Made by a program: the position numbers and the translations under genes | Part shown: positions 1 through 6,332 of the stretch, in pieces | Position numbering within the stretch: position 1 is the first letter of the stretch | How the letters are laid out: each line of letters begins with the position of its first letter | Notes under the pieces: generated by a model | The model's input: only the letters and a program-made list of their open reading frames with translations | Databases searched by the model: none | Told to the model about the DNA's origin: nothing | Virus record (IMG/VR): IMGVR_UViG_3300050821_007458 | Span: 1-33,062 of that record | Strand: one strand, 5' to 3' | DNA from: a virus | Length of the DNA stretch: 33,062 nucleotides

Positions 1-138
1 GCCGGAGCCGGAGCCGGAGCCGTAGCCGGAGCCGTCGCCGGAGCCGGAGCCGTCGCCGGAGCCGTAGCCGGAGCCGGAGCCGGAGCCGGAGCCGTAGCCG
101 GAGCCGGAGCCGTCGCCGTAGCCGGAGCCGTAGCCGTA
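1..138. repeat. Hexanucleotide tandem array (GCCGNN)x23
   Basis: Twenty-three uninterrupted 6-bp units, each GCCG followed by GA, TA or TC, run from the first base to 138. GA is the commonest ending, with TA and TC interspersed irregularly. The array is far more GC-rich than the neighbouring AT-rich DNA and touches the window edge, so its full length is unknown. One plus-strand frame reads alternating Ala-Gly/Ala-Val and another Arg-Ser; the minus strand reads Gly alternating with Tyr, Ser or Asp. Low-complexity arrays of this kind are often coding in phage structural genes, and they also often end assemblies. Confidence 0.95.
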
Positions 139-144
139 AGATAA
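1..144 (+). CDS. Possible C-terminus of a rightward gene with (Ala-Gly/Ala-Val) repeats (partial)
   Basis: In the frame starting at base 1 the hexamer array reads Ala-Gly or Ala-Val dipeptides, then Arg and a TAA stop at 142-144, five bases before the stop codon of the converging leftward operon (TTA at 149-151 on the plus strand). That placement would suit the last gene of a rightward (tail or lysis) operon meeting the early operon end to end. The start lies outside the window. A second plus frame (Arg-Ser repeats) and all minus frames are also open, so the choice of frame is inference and the array may be non-coding. Confidence 0.25.
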   Translation, partial: AGAGAGAVAGAVAGAGAVAGAVAGAGAGAGAVAGAGAVAVAGAVAVR

Positions 145-148
145 AACT

Positions 149-526
149 TTATGCTTTAAATTCATCTTGAGCCTCAATATTTTTGATAGCCTCTTTTGTG
201 CAAGGGATTATCTCAATTGCCTCAAGCCAAATAGCTTCTACTGCCGCACAAACTTTGCTATCTTTTGCCACACCAGCTAAGGCAATCTCATTTAAAGAAA
301 TACCTTTATTGGTGGTTTTCCAATACCAAAGACGACGCGCATTTTTAATAATAACTTCTTTGCCATCTTTTTCGATAAGCTCACCATAATGCACGCCAGA
401 AGAATAGCTGCGGAAAATGCACTTCTTCCCAATCATAGAATTACAGCCTGAACTTGGCGCAGATTTACTGCCAAACAGGCTAGCCAGTTCTTTCGCCTCA
501 CTGATAGTTAAGTCATTAATATTCAT
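149..526 (-). CDS. Small conserved phage protein (DUF6948-like, tentative)
   Basis: A 125-aa soluble protein, last gene of the leftward early operon. The central part (about residues 38-75) holds a YSSGVHYGELIEKDGKEV stretch followed by a RRLWYW motif, and the C-terminal part a LEAIEIIPC motif. This arrangement resembles a family of short phage proteins that I associate with the name DUF6948; its function is unknown to me. The start at 526 is supported by an AAAGGAGAG ribosome site and by a 4-bp ATGA overlap with the 40-aa gene before it, so it is translationally coupled. There are no membrane segments. The family assignment is from memory of the motif pattern and needs a profile search. Confidence 0.75.
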   Translation of the reverse strand: MNINDLTISEAKELASLFGSKSAPSSGCNSMIGKKCIFRSYSSGVHYGELIEKDGKEVIIKNARRLWYWKTTNKGISLNEIALAGVAKDSKVCAAVEAIWLEAIEIIPCTKEAIKNIEAQDEFKA

Positions 527-645
527 CTTACTCTCCTTTGGTTGTTGTTAATGTCATCGCCACGTTTCCACCACATCAGACTAGCCAGCACCGCAATAGC
601 GCCAAGCGTCACGACTGCGGCTTTTTGGAATAGGTCAGGTTTCAT
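523..645 (-). CDS. 40-aa single-pass membrane protein
   Basis: A very short reading frame, MKPDLFQKAAVVTLG at the start, with one hydrophobic segment at about residues 9-26 ending in WWKR. The positive residues after the segment suggest an N-out, C-in small membrane protein. It has a strong ribosome site (GGGAAGGATT directly before the ATG). It is joined by ATGA overlaps to the genes on both sides: its stop overlaps the start of the 125-aa gene, and its start overlaps the stop of the 59-aa gene. That coupling is the main evidence that it is real. Function is unknown. It is too small and in the wrong operon to be called a holin. Confidence 0.65.
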   Translation of the reverse strand: MKPDLFQKAAVVTLGAIAVLASLMWWKRGDDINNNQRRVR

Positions 646-821
646 AATCCTTCCCATTGCTTAACTGCTATTTCAGCAGATTTTTTATCTCTAAATTTCT
701 TTTTCTTTACGACGATAGGTTCTCTATACTTTTTCTGTCTTGTAAGTTCTGGTCTAGCCAGAAATATCACTAATCTGCCAATCATAACACCATAGAATGG
801 TTTTTCAGAAGTTCGTATCAT
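642..821 (-). CDS. 59-aa basic protein of unknown function
   Basis: A 59-residue reading frame in the leftward operon. The N-terminal third is moderately hydrophobic (about residues 10-22, GVMIGRLVIFLA-like), followed by a strongly basic stretch (RQKKYREPIVVKKKKFRDKK) and a C-terminal tail ending EGL. The start at 821 has a good AGGAGG site ten or so bases upstream, and both ends form ATGA overlaps with neighbours. The lysine run could bind nucleic acid or phospholipid; that is inference from composition only. I recognise no family. Confidence 0.65.
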   Translation of the reverse strand: MIRTSEKPFYGVMIGRLVIFLARPELTRQKKYREPIVVKKKKFRDKKSAEIAVKQWEGL

Positions 822-1051
822 TTTATCTTCTTTCCTCCTAATACCGCTGGCAATTCATAATCTTCCCGCTCACCAGTTTTGACGAGTTCTATGCCATCTG
901 GCATTTTTACTCTGCAAGTCGCCAACATGGCTAATATTCTATACACAGGCTTGCGTATTGTTACAGTTTCCACTGCATCTGGGTAAACAACTGCGATGGC
1001 ATCAAGTTGTTCTGGTGTTAAATGGCTAAAATCGAATTTCCGGCTTGTCAT
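818..1051 (-). CDS. Hypothetical protein, 77 aa
   Basis: A small soluble protein beginning MTSRKFDFSHLTPEQLDAI, with no recognised domain. I place the start at the ATG at 1051 because an AAAGGA site lies seven bases upstream. The longer frame opens with TTG at 1057, which has poorer spacing. The gene overlaps the end of the exonuclease gene by 26 bases, and its own stop overlaps the start of the 59-aa gene as ATGA, so it is embedded in a translationally coupled chain. Its position just after the ERF/exonuclease pair makes an accessory recombination role conceivable, but nothing in the sequence shows it. Confidence 0.7.
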   Translation of the reverse strand: MTSRKFDFSHLTPEQLDAIAVVYPDAVETVTIRKPVYRILAMLATCRVKMPDGIELVKTGEREDYELPAVLGGKKIK

Positions 1052-1679
1052 TGGCAATTCCTTTTCTAAGTGGTTGCATTTCAGATATTTTATCAGTCAC
1101 AGTTTTTAGGAAATTATTAAATTCCCATAATAGATTTTCGAGACATCCGATATAAGCATCATCACGCTCAACACGGATAATGCTACGGGGTAACTCAGGA
1201 TTGAAACTGAGAATATCAACCCACTTTCTTCCGGTGACATAAAGCTGGCCTTGAAGTTGTGGATAATATTCCTTCGCCACTTTTCCAGTGATTAAATATT
1301 CCATTTGTGTCTGAGGTTGGGGACATTTTATTTCAAGCAATCCCTCATCGCCGACAAGTCTATCCGGACTACATCCGACCAAACCATCATCCGTGGTGAC
1401 AAATCCGGCCAAGGAAGTATCTAACCCACTCTGCAATTCATAATCAGCAGCGGCATCTTCTTCAATAATTTTTCCATTTTCCATAGCTGCGCTGGTATAA
1501 GTATTTATTTTCCGATTCAAGAATCTCTCTGCCAGCAAGAAATAAGCATATTTTTCCTGCTGTTTTGAAGGCTTTCCCTCTGGCGTAATTATTTTATCAA
1601 AAGAAGAACTGGTTGGAATTCCCAAGCGCAGACGTTCCCAAGCTTCTGTTCCTTGCTCAACATCATGCAGTTTTGGCAT
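1026..1679 (-). CDS. YqaJ/lambda-exonuclease-family recombination nuclease
   Basis: A 217-aa member of the PD-(D/E)XK exonuclease family that resects double-stranded ends 5' to 3', leaving 3' single strands for the annealing protein encoded just upstream. Visible family motifs: QGTEAWERLRLGIPTSSSF (9-27, substrate and DNA-end region), a Glu in ENGKIIEE (67-74), SPD at 104-106, then LEIK at 115-118, which supplies the catalytic Glu116 and Lys118, and YYPQLQGQLYVTG (138-150, the Gln-containing motif). The length matches lambda exonuclease (226 aa). The start overlaps the end of the ERF gene by 17 bases, with GGGGA upstream. The ERF plus exonuclease pairing is a standard phage two-component single-strand-annealing system. 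Confidence 0.93.
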   Translation of the reverse strand: MPKLHDVEQGTEAWERLRLGIPTSSSFDKIITPEGKPSKQQEKYAYFLLAERFLNRKINTYTSAAMENGKIIEEDAAADYELQSGLDTSLAGFVTTDDGLVGCSPDRLVGDEGLLEIKCPQPQTQMEYLITGKVAKEYYPQLQGQLYVTGRKWVDILSFNPELPRSIIRVERDDAYIGCLENLLWEFNNFLKTVTDKISEMQPLRKGIANDKPEIRF

Positions 1680-2445
1680 TGTTCCCCGCTTTCATTATTT
1701 CCTGTGAATTTCGCCACTTTTTAGCATCAATGGCTGATGTCGCACGCGCATAATCACGGGTGCGGATTTCCTCGACTGATTCCGCCTTCAACGTTTTCAG
1801 GAATTTGACGGTATCGAGGCCGGTTTCTTTCAGGCCGTCTTTTATCTCTTTGGCTTGCGCGTCTGTGATTGCACCACCTTGAGCATCGTCATCTTCGCCC
1901 TTTATCACCAGATCGAACATCATCCCCACAAGGTAACGTTTTCCATAAGAAATCGTGCTCCCCATAGCCTGAAGATTATTTTTGCTGCCAGAAGTATCTA
2001 AAGGAAGCGGCATAGAGATTGTTTTGGAATGGCCTCCCTTATGCGCCAGAGTGCAGCTTATGATAGGCATACTGTTTGGGGCAGCCGTGGTATCAAAAGA
2101 GATGGTAAAGCCCTCAGTAGCCAAATGCGGGTCAATGGCTTCCTGAATATCCTCATAACGTGCATGGGGTGTATTGCGCTCTACCCCGTTTTTATCGGTG
2201 AATTTTATCATACCTTTCTTTTCAACTTTTGGCAGCTTCGGCTTCATGCGCGCCAGCGCCTCAGTGAAGTCAATTTCGGATTGCTTCGTCATGATGCGCT
2301 CTTGCAAAGAAAGCATTCTCTCCAGTTTCTCAACATCCGCATGCGGATCAGATGCTACACGCTCTATTATAGCCAGCATCCCACCACTTACTGGCTGCTG
2401 GGGTGTAATGACCGGGATTAAATTATCCTCTGCGTTTTCTATCAT
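1663..2445 (-). CDS. erf: ERF-family single-strand annealing recombinase
   Basis: A 260-aa protein with the ERF superfamily signature: HARYEDIQEAIDPHLATEGF (about 94-113) and LDTSGSKNNLQAMGSTISYG (about 149-168), followed by an acidic EDDDAQGG linker and a C-terminal helical tail. P22 Erf is about 200 aa, so this one carries extra C-terminal sequence. Erf proteins form rings on single-stranded DNA and anneal complementary strands, aiding phage circularisation and recombination. I prefer the ATG at 2445 because GGAAGGA lies three bases upstream of it; an alternative ATG at 2457 gives four more residues. Either start lies inside the end of the HNH gene, so translation is probably coupled. The exonuclease follows directly. 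Confidence 0.93.
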   Translation of the reverse strand: MIENAEDNLIPVITPQQPVSGGMLAIIERVASDPHADVEKLERMLSLQERIMTKQSEIDFTEALARMKPKLPKVEKKGMIKFTDKNGVERNTPHARYEDIQEAIDPHLATEGFTISFDTTAAPNSMPIISCTLAHKGGHSKTISMPLPLDTSGSKNNLQAMGSTISYGKRYLVGMMFDLVIKGEDDDAQGGAITDAQAKEIKDGLKETGLDTVKFLKTLKAESVEEIRTRDYARATSAIDAKKWRNSQEIMKAGNNAKTA

Positions 2446-2854
2446 AAATCCTTCCATTTGCCCTGCGGCAGGTTAAACAAACTCTTTTTTGTGAAACAAT
2501 TCGTGTATTATCTACAGAAAACTCGTGCCCATTAATGCAATGTGTTTTTAATGATGCATGTCGAAATCGATTTTTAGCCCACATATCATCAATGTTATCT
2601 TGTTGAGTCCCGATAAAAAGATGATCAGGATTGACACATGCGGGTTGATCACATTTATGTAAAACATTCATACCATCAGGGATAGACCCGATATTGATTT
2701 CATATGACACCCGATGGGCTAATTTCTGCTTTCCCTTTATATTTATTTTACCATATTTATTTGGCGGCTCATACCCTTCCCAAAGCCAGCAGCCTGTGTT
2801 TGGCTCAGGAATCGCTTTTCTGAAAAACCTTTCTTTAACGCTAATCGTTTGCAT
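2423..2854 (-). CDS. HNH endonuclease, homing (HNH_3) type
   Basis: A 143-aa free-standing HNH endonuclease. The N-terminal half has the familiar pattern IPEPNTGCWLWEG (15-27), KLAHRVSYE (44-52), then the beta-beta-alpha-metal core HKCDQPACVNPDHLFIGT (66-83) with Cys68, Cys73, His78 and the Asn/His pair. A second cysteine/histidine set (Cys106, His110, Cys126, Cys129) forms a small C-terminal zinc-binding region. Such genes are typically selfish homing endonucleases, although some phage HNH proteins assist packaging. It sits between the Ref-like nuclease and ERF, overlapping both (14 bp and about 23 bp), so it has been fitted neatly into the operon. AAGGAG precedes the ATG. Confidence 0.9.
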   Translation of the reverse strand: MQTISVKERFFRKAIPEPNTGCWLWEGYEPPNKYGKINIKGKQKLAHRVSYEINIGSIPDGMNVLHKCDQPACVNPDHLFIGTQQDNIDDMWAKNRFRHASLKTHCINGHEFSVDNTRIVSQKRVCLTCRRANGRIYDRKRRG

Positions 2855-3110
2855 GTAATTTCTCCTTCACCTTTTTCAATAATTCCGTTTCAGTCCCATA
2901 TTTTTCTTGCCATTTTTTCCTACCGATGGTGTGTATGCCTTCTTTGCCCTGGTGATGTCCGTAGCAAAGCGGGAGCACCTTCATGTGATTCTTCCGTCCC
3001 CCAGCCCCCGTTAAAGCGTGGTGTACAGACACCGGCCAAGCGTTGCAGATGATGCATGGCAATTGTCCAACGGCGGCCATGTGTTCACGTTCTTCCTTAG
3101 TTTTGCTCAT
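2841..3110 (-). CDS. Ref-like (recombination enhancement) HNH nuclease, compact
   Basis: An 89-aa protein with the pattern of the P1 Ref / RecA-dependent nuclease family: CIIC (19-22), VSVHHALTGAGGRKNHMKV (28-45), PLCYGHHQGKEGIHTIG (47-63) and WQEKYGTETELL (67-78). The Cys pairs and His30/His31/His52/His53/His60 are consistent with the HNH-like zinc and magnesium sites. P1 Ref is about twice as long because of a disordered basic N-terminus absent here. Ref cleaves displaced strands in RecA-made D-loops; whether this short form does so is inference. The start overlaps the preceding gene as ATGA, and the company of ERF and exonuclease fits a recombination role. Confidence 0.82.
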   Translation of the reverse strand: MSKTKEEREHMAAVGQLPCIICNAWPVSVHHALTGAGGRKNHMKVLPLCYGHHQGKEGIHTIGRKKWQEKYGTETELLKKVKEKLHAND

Positions 3111-3334
3111 TTCTTACAAATCGCTTCTAAATGCTGTGGCATATTGCAATAAATCCGCAATCTATCAGTTCGTGTCACTTCCTGTTGTCTGTCAAGCTCT
3201 CGGTCTGCCCCGATAAAGAAAAAGAGTATCATTGCAGCTACAACTATTCCCATTAGGGCAAACCAGCCAATCATATCCTCAATATAAATCAATACGTCTT
3301 TCGGATTAGTGACTATATCTTTAAGCTTGCTCAT
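3107..3334 (-). CDS. 75-aa single-pass membrane protein
   Basis: A small protein with one clear transmembrane helix at about residues 22-42 (GWFALMGIVVAAMILFFFIG), an acidic or amphipathic N-terminal part and a charged C-terminal part beginning ADRELDRQQEVTR, with two cysteines near the end. It is coupled by ATGA overlaps to both neighbours. Early-operon membrane proteins in temperate and lytic phages are often superinfection-exclusion or host-takeover factors, but no specific motif supports that here. I recognise no family. Confidence 0.75.
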   Translation of the reverse strand: MSKLKDIVTNPKDVLIYIEDMIGWFALMGIVVAAMILFFFIGADRELDRQQEVTRTDRLRIYCNMPQHLEAICKK

Positions 3335-3624
3335 AACGGTTCGCCCTTCGCAGCATGCGTTGCTGGATTGGTTGGTGTGCGAAGAGTTTCCGAATCAGTC
3401 ATGGATGACATGACTTTGACAAATCTATCCAAAGCAGCATTAAAGGCTGTATCTTTGCATATTACTGCTTCATCATCATAAGGCTCGCTATTAAACGCCC
3501 AGCCATTCCTCAAAGCATATTTTGCGGCATGGTCGGCTACGTTCTCTTTTTGGCCTTTAGCAAACCGTTTGATGGCAAAACCATCTTCGCTCAACCGGCA
3601 GTCTTGCAGAAATGTGATAATCAT
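3331..3624 (-). CDS. First gene of the leftward early operon, 97 aa, unknown
   Basis: A 97-aa protein whose first 45 residues (MIITFLQDCRLSEDGFAIK, then F-KGQ, VADHAAKYALRNGWA) match the general pattern of short phage beta-strand modules that begin with a FL-D...DG...KG...A..L...GWA arrangement; their function is not known to me. The rest is polar with a Thr/Pro-rich tail. I reject the longer frame starting at 3687, because it would run through the promoter and dyad. The ATG at 3624 has GGAGG at ideal spacing, about 25 bases after the predicted transcription start. Being first in the operon, it is where an early regulator might sit, but no DNA-binding motif is visible. Confidence 0.72.
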   Translation of the reverse strand: MIITFLQDCRLSEDGFAIKRFAKGQKENVADHAAKYALRNGWAFNSEPYDDEAVICKDTAFNAALDRFVKVMSSMTDSETLRTPTNPATHAAKGEPL

Positions 3625-3636
3625 TTTTACCTCCGT

Positions 3637-3665
3637 TTGACATTTACTAAAAACTACTATAAAAT
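3637..3665 (+). promoter_or_regulatory. Rightward sigma70-type promoter
   Basis: TTGACA (3637-3642), a perfect -35, is followed after 17 bases by TAAAAT (3660-3665); TATAAA at 3658 with 15-bp spacing is the alternative -10. It faces the HTH gene at 3723 and would drive the rightward operon including the sugar cassette. It overlaps the leftward promoter almost completely, so occupancy of one should exclude the other. Confidence 0.6.
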
Positions 3666-3672
3666 AGTTTTT
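3649..3672. promoter_or_regulatory. Operator candidate: perfect 8-bp inverted repeat
   Basis: AAAAACTA (3649-3656) and TAGTTTTT (3665-3672) form a perfect dyad with an 8-bp spacer that contains both -10 regions. A dimeric repressor bound here would close both divergent promoters at once. The neighbouring HTH protein (3723-3935) is the obvious candidate ligand, by analogy with Cro-type control; that pairing is inference. Confidence 0.5.
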
Positions 3673-3684
3673 GTGATATTGCAA
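3656..3684 (-). promoter_or_regulatory. Leftward sigma70-type promoter
   Basis: On the minus strand TTGCAA (3684-3679) and TATAGT (3661-3656) are separated by 17 bases, predicting a start near 3649. GGAGG and the ATG at 3624 follow closely. It would drive the whole leftward recombination operon. Its -10 lies inside the 24-bp dyad. Confidence 0.6.
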
Positions 3685-3690
3685 CAAATA

Positions 3691-3714
3691 TTTTAGAAAA
3701 AGTTTTAGAAATAG
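3691..3714. repeat. Tandem 12-bp direct repeat before the HTH gene
   Basis: TTTTAGAAAAAG (3691-3702) and TTTTAGAAATAG (3703-3714) are adjacent copies differing at one base, lying between the divergent promoters and the HTH start codon. They occupy the 5' untranslated region where a ribosome site would be expected; none is obvious, so the repeat may be a regulator site or an autoregulatory target. Confidence 0.55.
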
Positions 3715-3722
3715 TTAAATAT

Positions 3723-3935
3723 ATGAATTACAATGATAATACAGAGGTTTGGGGAATTACCGATGCCGCCAAAATAGCCAATATGACTATTGGCGCTTTC
3801 TATTACTATTATAAACGCAACCGCACCCCCACTTATCGGATGGAACGTAATAAACCGACTTGGAATATTGATGCTTTAAAAAACTGGAAGCCTATTCTCA
3901 AAGGCCGTGGCCGTCCTCGGAAATTTATAGCATGA
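3723..3935 (+). CDS. Small helix-turn-helix regulator in the Cro position
   Basis: A 70-aa protein with a predicted helix-turn-helix of the AlpA/excisionase/MerR-like kind: WGITDAAKIANMTIGAFYYYYKR (about residues 10-32) resembles the helix-turn-helix in which alanine and a turn precede the recognition helix, followed by a short wing (TPTYRMERNKPTWNIDALKNW) and a basic tail (KGRGRPRKF) that could enter an AT-rich minor groove. It is the first gene of the rightward operon, immediately downstream of the divergent promoters and dyad, the place held by cro in lambdoid phages. It may act as repressor or as excisionase-like architectural protein. No strong ribosome site precedes the ATG. Confidence 0.72.
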   Translation: MNYNDNTEVWGITDAAKIANMTIGAFYYYYKRNRTPTYRMERNKPTWNIDALKNWKPILKGRGRPRKFIA

Positions 3936-4084
3936 AGATTACACGTCTTGAAGACCGCCTACCTGATTTCCGTCGTGAATTGACCTATTCCGAAATGCAG
4001 AAGCGCCTTTTACAGGCTGAAATTGCTATTGCTTCATTAAAGCTGAATATTGAAAGTATGCGGCGTGAAAGAGATGCGGAATGA
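3932..4084 (+). CDS. 50-aa coiled-coil protein of unknown function
   Basis: A short frame starting MKITRLEDRLPDFRREL, almost entirely charged/alpha-helical, with heptad-like Leu/Ile spacing from about residue 25 on (KRLLQAEIAIASLKLNIES). It is linked by ATGA overlaps to the HTH gene before it and to the kinase gene after it, which is strong evidence that it is translated. It could be a small partner of the regulator or just a bridging gene. I recognise no family. Confidence 0.65.
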   Translation: MKITRLEDRLPDFRRELTYSEMQKRLLQAEIAIASLKLNIESMRRERDAE

Positions 4085-5061
4085 TTATTTCTAGGACGCC
4101 ATACCGCATAAGTTTTTTCGGCGGTGGGACTGATTATCCCGCGTGGTATCGTGAACATGGTGGGGCGGTACTTTCTACAACTATCAACAAATATTGTTAT
4201 ATCAGCGCCCGTTATCTTCCGCCATTTTTTGAGCATAAATATCGTATTGTTTGGTCACGGATTGAGAATGTCAAAGAAATTTCTGAAATAAAACACCCAT
4301 CAGTAAGGGTGATTTTGGAGATAATGAACCTACGGCAAGGGGTAGAGATTCATCATGATGGTGATTTGCCGGCGCGGTCTGGTTTAGGCTCAAGCTCTGC
4401 CTTCACCGTGGGGCTTCTTTATGCTCTAAGCTCGTTAATCGGGCAGCATATTTCTAAAGATAAATTGGCTTATCAAGCTATAGATATTGAGCAGAATATC
4501 ATAAAGGAAAATGTCGGTTCACAAGACCAGATTTCTGCGGCTTTTGGCGGATTCAATCAAATAGAATTTTCACAAAATTATGAATTTAAAGTTTCCCCCT
4601 TAGTTCTATCACATGAAAAGGTAAAAGAATTAGAAAGCCATCTAATGCTGGTTTTTACCGGGTTACAACGCAATGCTTCCGAAATTGCCAGTGAACAAAT
4701 TAAAATAATTGATGATAAAGTTTCTGAAATGAAGACAATGCAAGGAATGGTTGGTGAGGCTATAAATATCCTTAAATCTCGGGGTAATATTGATGCTTTT
4801 GGACAACTTTTGCATGAATCTTGGAAGATAAAGCGCACACTTGCTAAAGGGATTTCCAATGATGATATTGATACTCTTTACGAAGGATTACGCAAATCCG
4901 GGGCAATAGGCGGAAAAATGCTTGGAGCGGGTGGAGGAGGATTTATGCTGCTTTTTGTTCCGCCAGAACGGCAACAAAAAATCCGCGAGCTACTCAAAGA
5001 TTTTATCCATGTGCCATTCAAGTTTGAATCTGAAGGGAGTAAGATAATTGTAAATGTTTAA
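4081..5061 (+). CDS. hddA: GHMP kinase, D-glycero-D-manno-heptose 7-phosphate kinase (HddA) type
   Basis: A 326-aa GHMP-family sugar kinase. The first residues (MIISRTPYRISFFGGGTDYP, 1-20) and the ATP loop DLPARSGLGSSSAFTVGLL (95-113) are typical of the HddA/FGGY-unrelated heptose kinases, which phosphorylate C1 of D-glycero-D-manno-heptose 7-phosphate to the 1,7-bisphosphate. KENVGSQDQ (142-150) and the C-terminal GGKMLGAGGGGFMLLFVP (about 276-293, GHMP C-domain) complete the fold. Length matches full-length bacterial enzymes. It is coupled by ATGA to the 50-aa gene and overlaps transketolase by 8 bp. Isomerase and nucleotidyltransferase genes nearby support the heptose substrate, although fucose kinase-like specificity cannot be excluded from sequence alone. 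Confidence 0.9.
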   Translation: MIISRTPYRISFFGGGTDYPAWYREHGGAVLSTTINKYCYISARYLPPFFEHKYRIVWSRIENVKEISEIKHPSVRVILEIMNLRQGVEIHHDGDLPARSGLGSSSAFTVGLLYALSSLIGQHISKDKLAYQAIDIEQNIIKENVGSQDQISAAFGGFNQIEFSQNYEFKVSPLVLSHEKVKELESHLMLVFTGLQRNASEIASEQIKIIDDKVSEMKTMQGMVGEAINILKSRGNIDAFGQLLHESWKIKRTLAKGISNDDIDTLYEGLRKSGAIGGKMLGAGGGGFMLLFVPPERQQKIRELLKDFIHVPFKFESEGSKIIVNV

Positions 5062-5857
5062 AGAACTTGAAGATAAAGCCCGTGCTATACGTGCAACCAT
5101 TATTCAAATGGCACATGATGCCGGAGAAGGGCATCTGCAGGGGGCTTTAAGTTGTGTGGATATTCTCGTAGCACTTTATAATGGATTCTTACGTGAAGAA
5201 CCGAGGGATAGGTTTTATTTCAGCAAGGGACATACAGCAGCGGCTTTATATGCGACTTGGGCTGAAAAGGGCATCATCCCCCGTGAGGAGCTAAAAACCT
5301 ACTGTAAAGCCAATTCTCGGCTTCCTAGCCATCCATCTAAACAGGCCATGCCGTTGCTGGAAGTCAGCTCTGGTAGTTTAGGTATGGGGCTGGGGGTTGC
5401 CGCTGGGGCAGCTTATGGTTTAAAGCTTGATAACAATTCCTCACGCTGCATTGTCCTGATGAGCGATGGGGAATGCAATGAGGGTTCGGTTTGGGAAGCG
5501 GCGATGTTCGCCAAGGCCCAGAAGCTGAATAATTTGATAGCGATTGTGGATAATAATAATATTCAGTCTGTCGGAAAACATGATGAATTGAATGGGAATA
5601 CTTTTTTACGTAAGAAATTTCAGGCATTTGGATGGGACACTTTTTGCTGTAATGGTAATAAAATAAATGATATTCTTTATGTTCTTGGCCATGCAATCAT
5701 CGAGCCAAAATCACCTCTTGCCATAATTGCTAATACCACCGGAGGAAAAGATGTTGATTTCATGGAAAATCAAGTGCTATGGCATTACCGAACACCTTCT
5801 GATGATGATTTGAAACGTGCTCTTGAGCAATTAGGTGCGAGGCCGCTGTATGCGTAA
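5054..5857 (+). CDS. Transketolase, N-terminal (ThDP-pyrophosphate) subunit
   Basis: A 267-aa split-transketolase subunit. Visible ThDP-domain features: GEGHLQGALS (24-33, His27), SKGHTAAALYA (57-67, His60), SSGSLGMGLGVAAGAAYG (105-122), and the metal/diphosphate motif SDGECNEG (137-144) ending in VDNNN (165-169). A Ser replaces the usual first Gly of GDG. Transketolase moves two-carbon units between pentose phosphates and would generate sedoheptulose 7-phosphate, the substrate of the isomerase encoded 1 kb downstream. It overlaps the kinase by 8 bp and the C-subunit gene by 8 bp. The subunit length is normal. A different ketol transfer is possible; the context argues for sedoheptulose supply. 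Confidence 0.9.
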   Translation: MFKELEDKARAIRATIIQMAHDAGEGHLQGALSCVDILVALYNGFLREEPRDRFYFSKGHTAAALYATWAEKGIIPREELKTYCKANSRLPSHPSKQAMPLLEVSSGSLGMGLGVAAGAAYGLKLDNNSSRCIVLMSDGECNEGSVWEAAMFAKAQKLNNLIAIVDNNNIQSVGKHDELNGNTFLRKKFQAFGWDTFCCNGNKINDILYVLGHAIIEPKSPLAIIANTTGGKDVDFMENQVLWHYRTPSDDDLKRALEQLGARPLYA

Positions 5858-6332
5858 AGCCTTTGCAGAGACACTTTTCAAGTTGGCGGAAGCCGACCCG
5901 CGTATTATCTTTTTAACTGGCGATATGGGTTTCGGGACGTTCGATGCCTTCAAGGAAAAGTTTGGTAAACGATATGTCAATGTAGGCGTGGCGGAACAAC
6001 AGCTTATCGCTACTGCCGCTGGTCTTGCATTGGAAGGTTGGAAGCCTGTGTGTTACTCCATTGCCTCATTCCTGACGGCGCGGCCTTTTGAGTTTACCCG
6101 CTTCCTGATAGGGCATCATAATCTTCCGGTAATTCTCGTAGGTGCTGGGGGCGGTTTATATTATGAATCTAGCGGATTTTCTCATCATGCGACAGATGAT
6201 TTTGCGCTTATGAAATTAATACCTAATATGCTGCCAATGGATGTAAATAATGCTGAGGATGTAAGATGGAAATTACCCGAAGCTTTTAACTTAAAACAAC
6301 CAGTCTATATGCGATTAGGGTCAAAGAAATGA
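5850..6332 (+). CDS. Transketolase, C-terminal subunit reduced to the pyrimidine domain
   Basis: A 160-aa protein with the transketolase pyrimidine-binding domain: FLTGDMGFGTFDAFKEKFG (21-39), NVGVAEQQLI (44-53) with the catalytic Glu49 that activates ThDP, and SGFSHHATDD (108-117). The normal partner subunit is about 300 aa; this one stops at the end of the pyrimidine domain (VYMRLGSKK), so the third, C-terminal transketolase domain is missing. The active site is built from the first two domains, so activity is still plausible. I prefer ATG 5850 (GAGG seven bases upstream) over the GTG at 5835. Its TGA overlaps the next ATG, so the truncation is clean, not a frameshift. Confidence 0.87.
   Translation: MRKAFAETLFKLAEADPRIIFLTGDMGFGTFDAFKEKFGKRYVNVGVAEQQLIATAAGLALEGWKPVCYSIASFLTARPFEFTRFLIGHHNLPVILVGAGGGLYYESSGFSHHATDDFALMKLIPNMLPMDVNNAEDVRWKLPEAFNLKQPVYMRLGSKK

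Noticed and set aside
1-138. CRISPR-like or satellite array
   Set aside because: Units are 6 bp with no spacers and no leader; it is a simple-sequence repeat.
2029-2476. Plus-strand frames opposite the ERF gene
   Set aside because: The opposite strand holds a well-supported recombinase; these frames lack ribosome sites and domain signatures.
3625-3687. Longer start for the 97-aa leftward gene (MLQYHKN...)
   Set aside because: It would read through the promoter and operator; ATG 3624 has GGAGG at good spacing.
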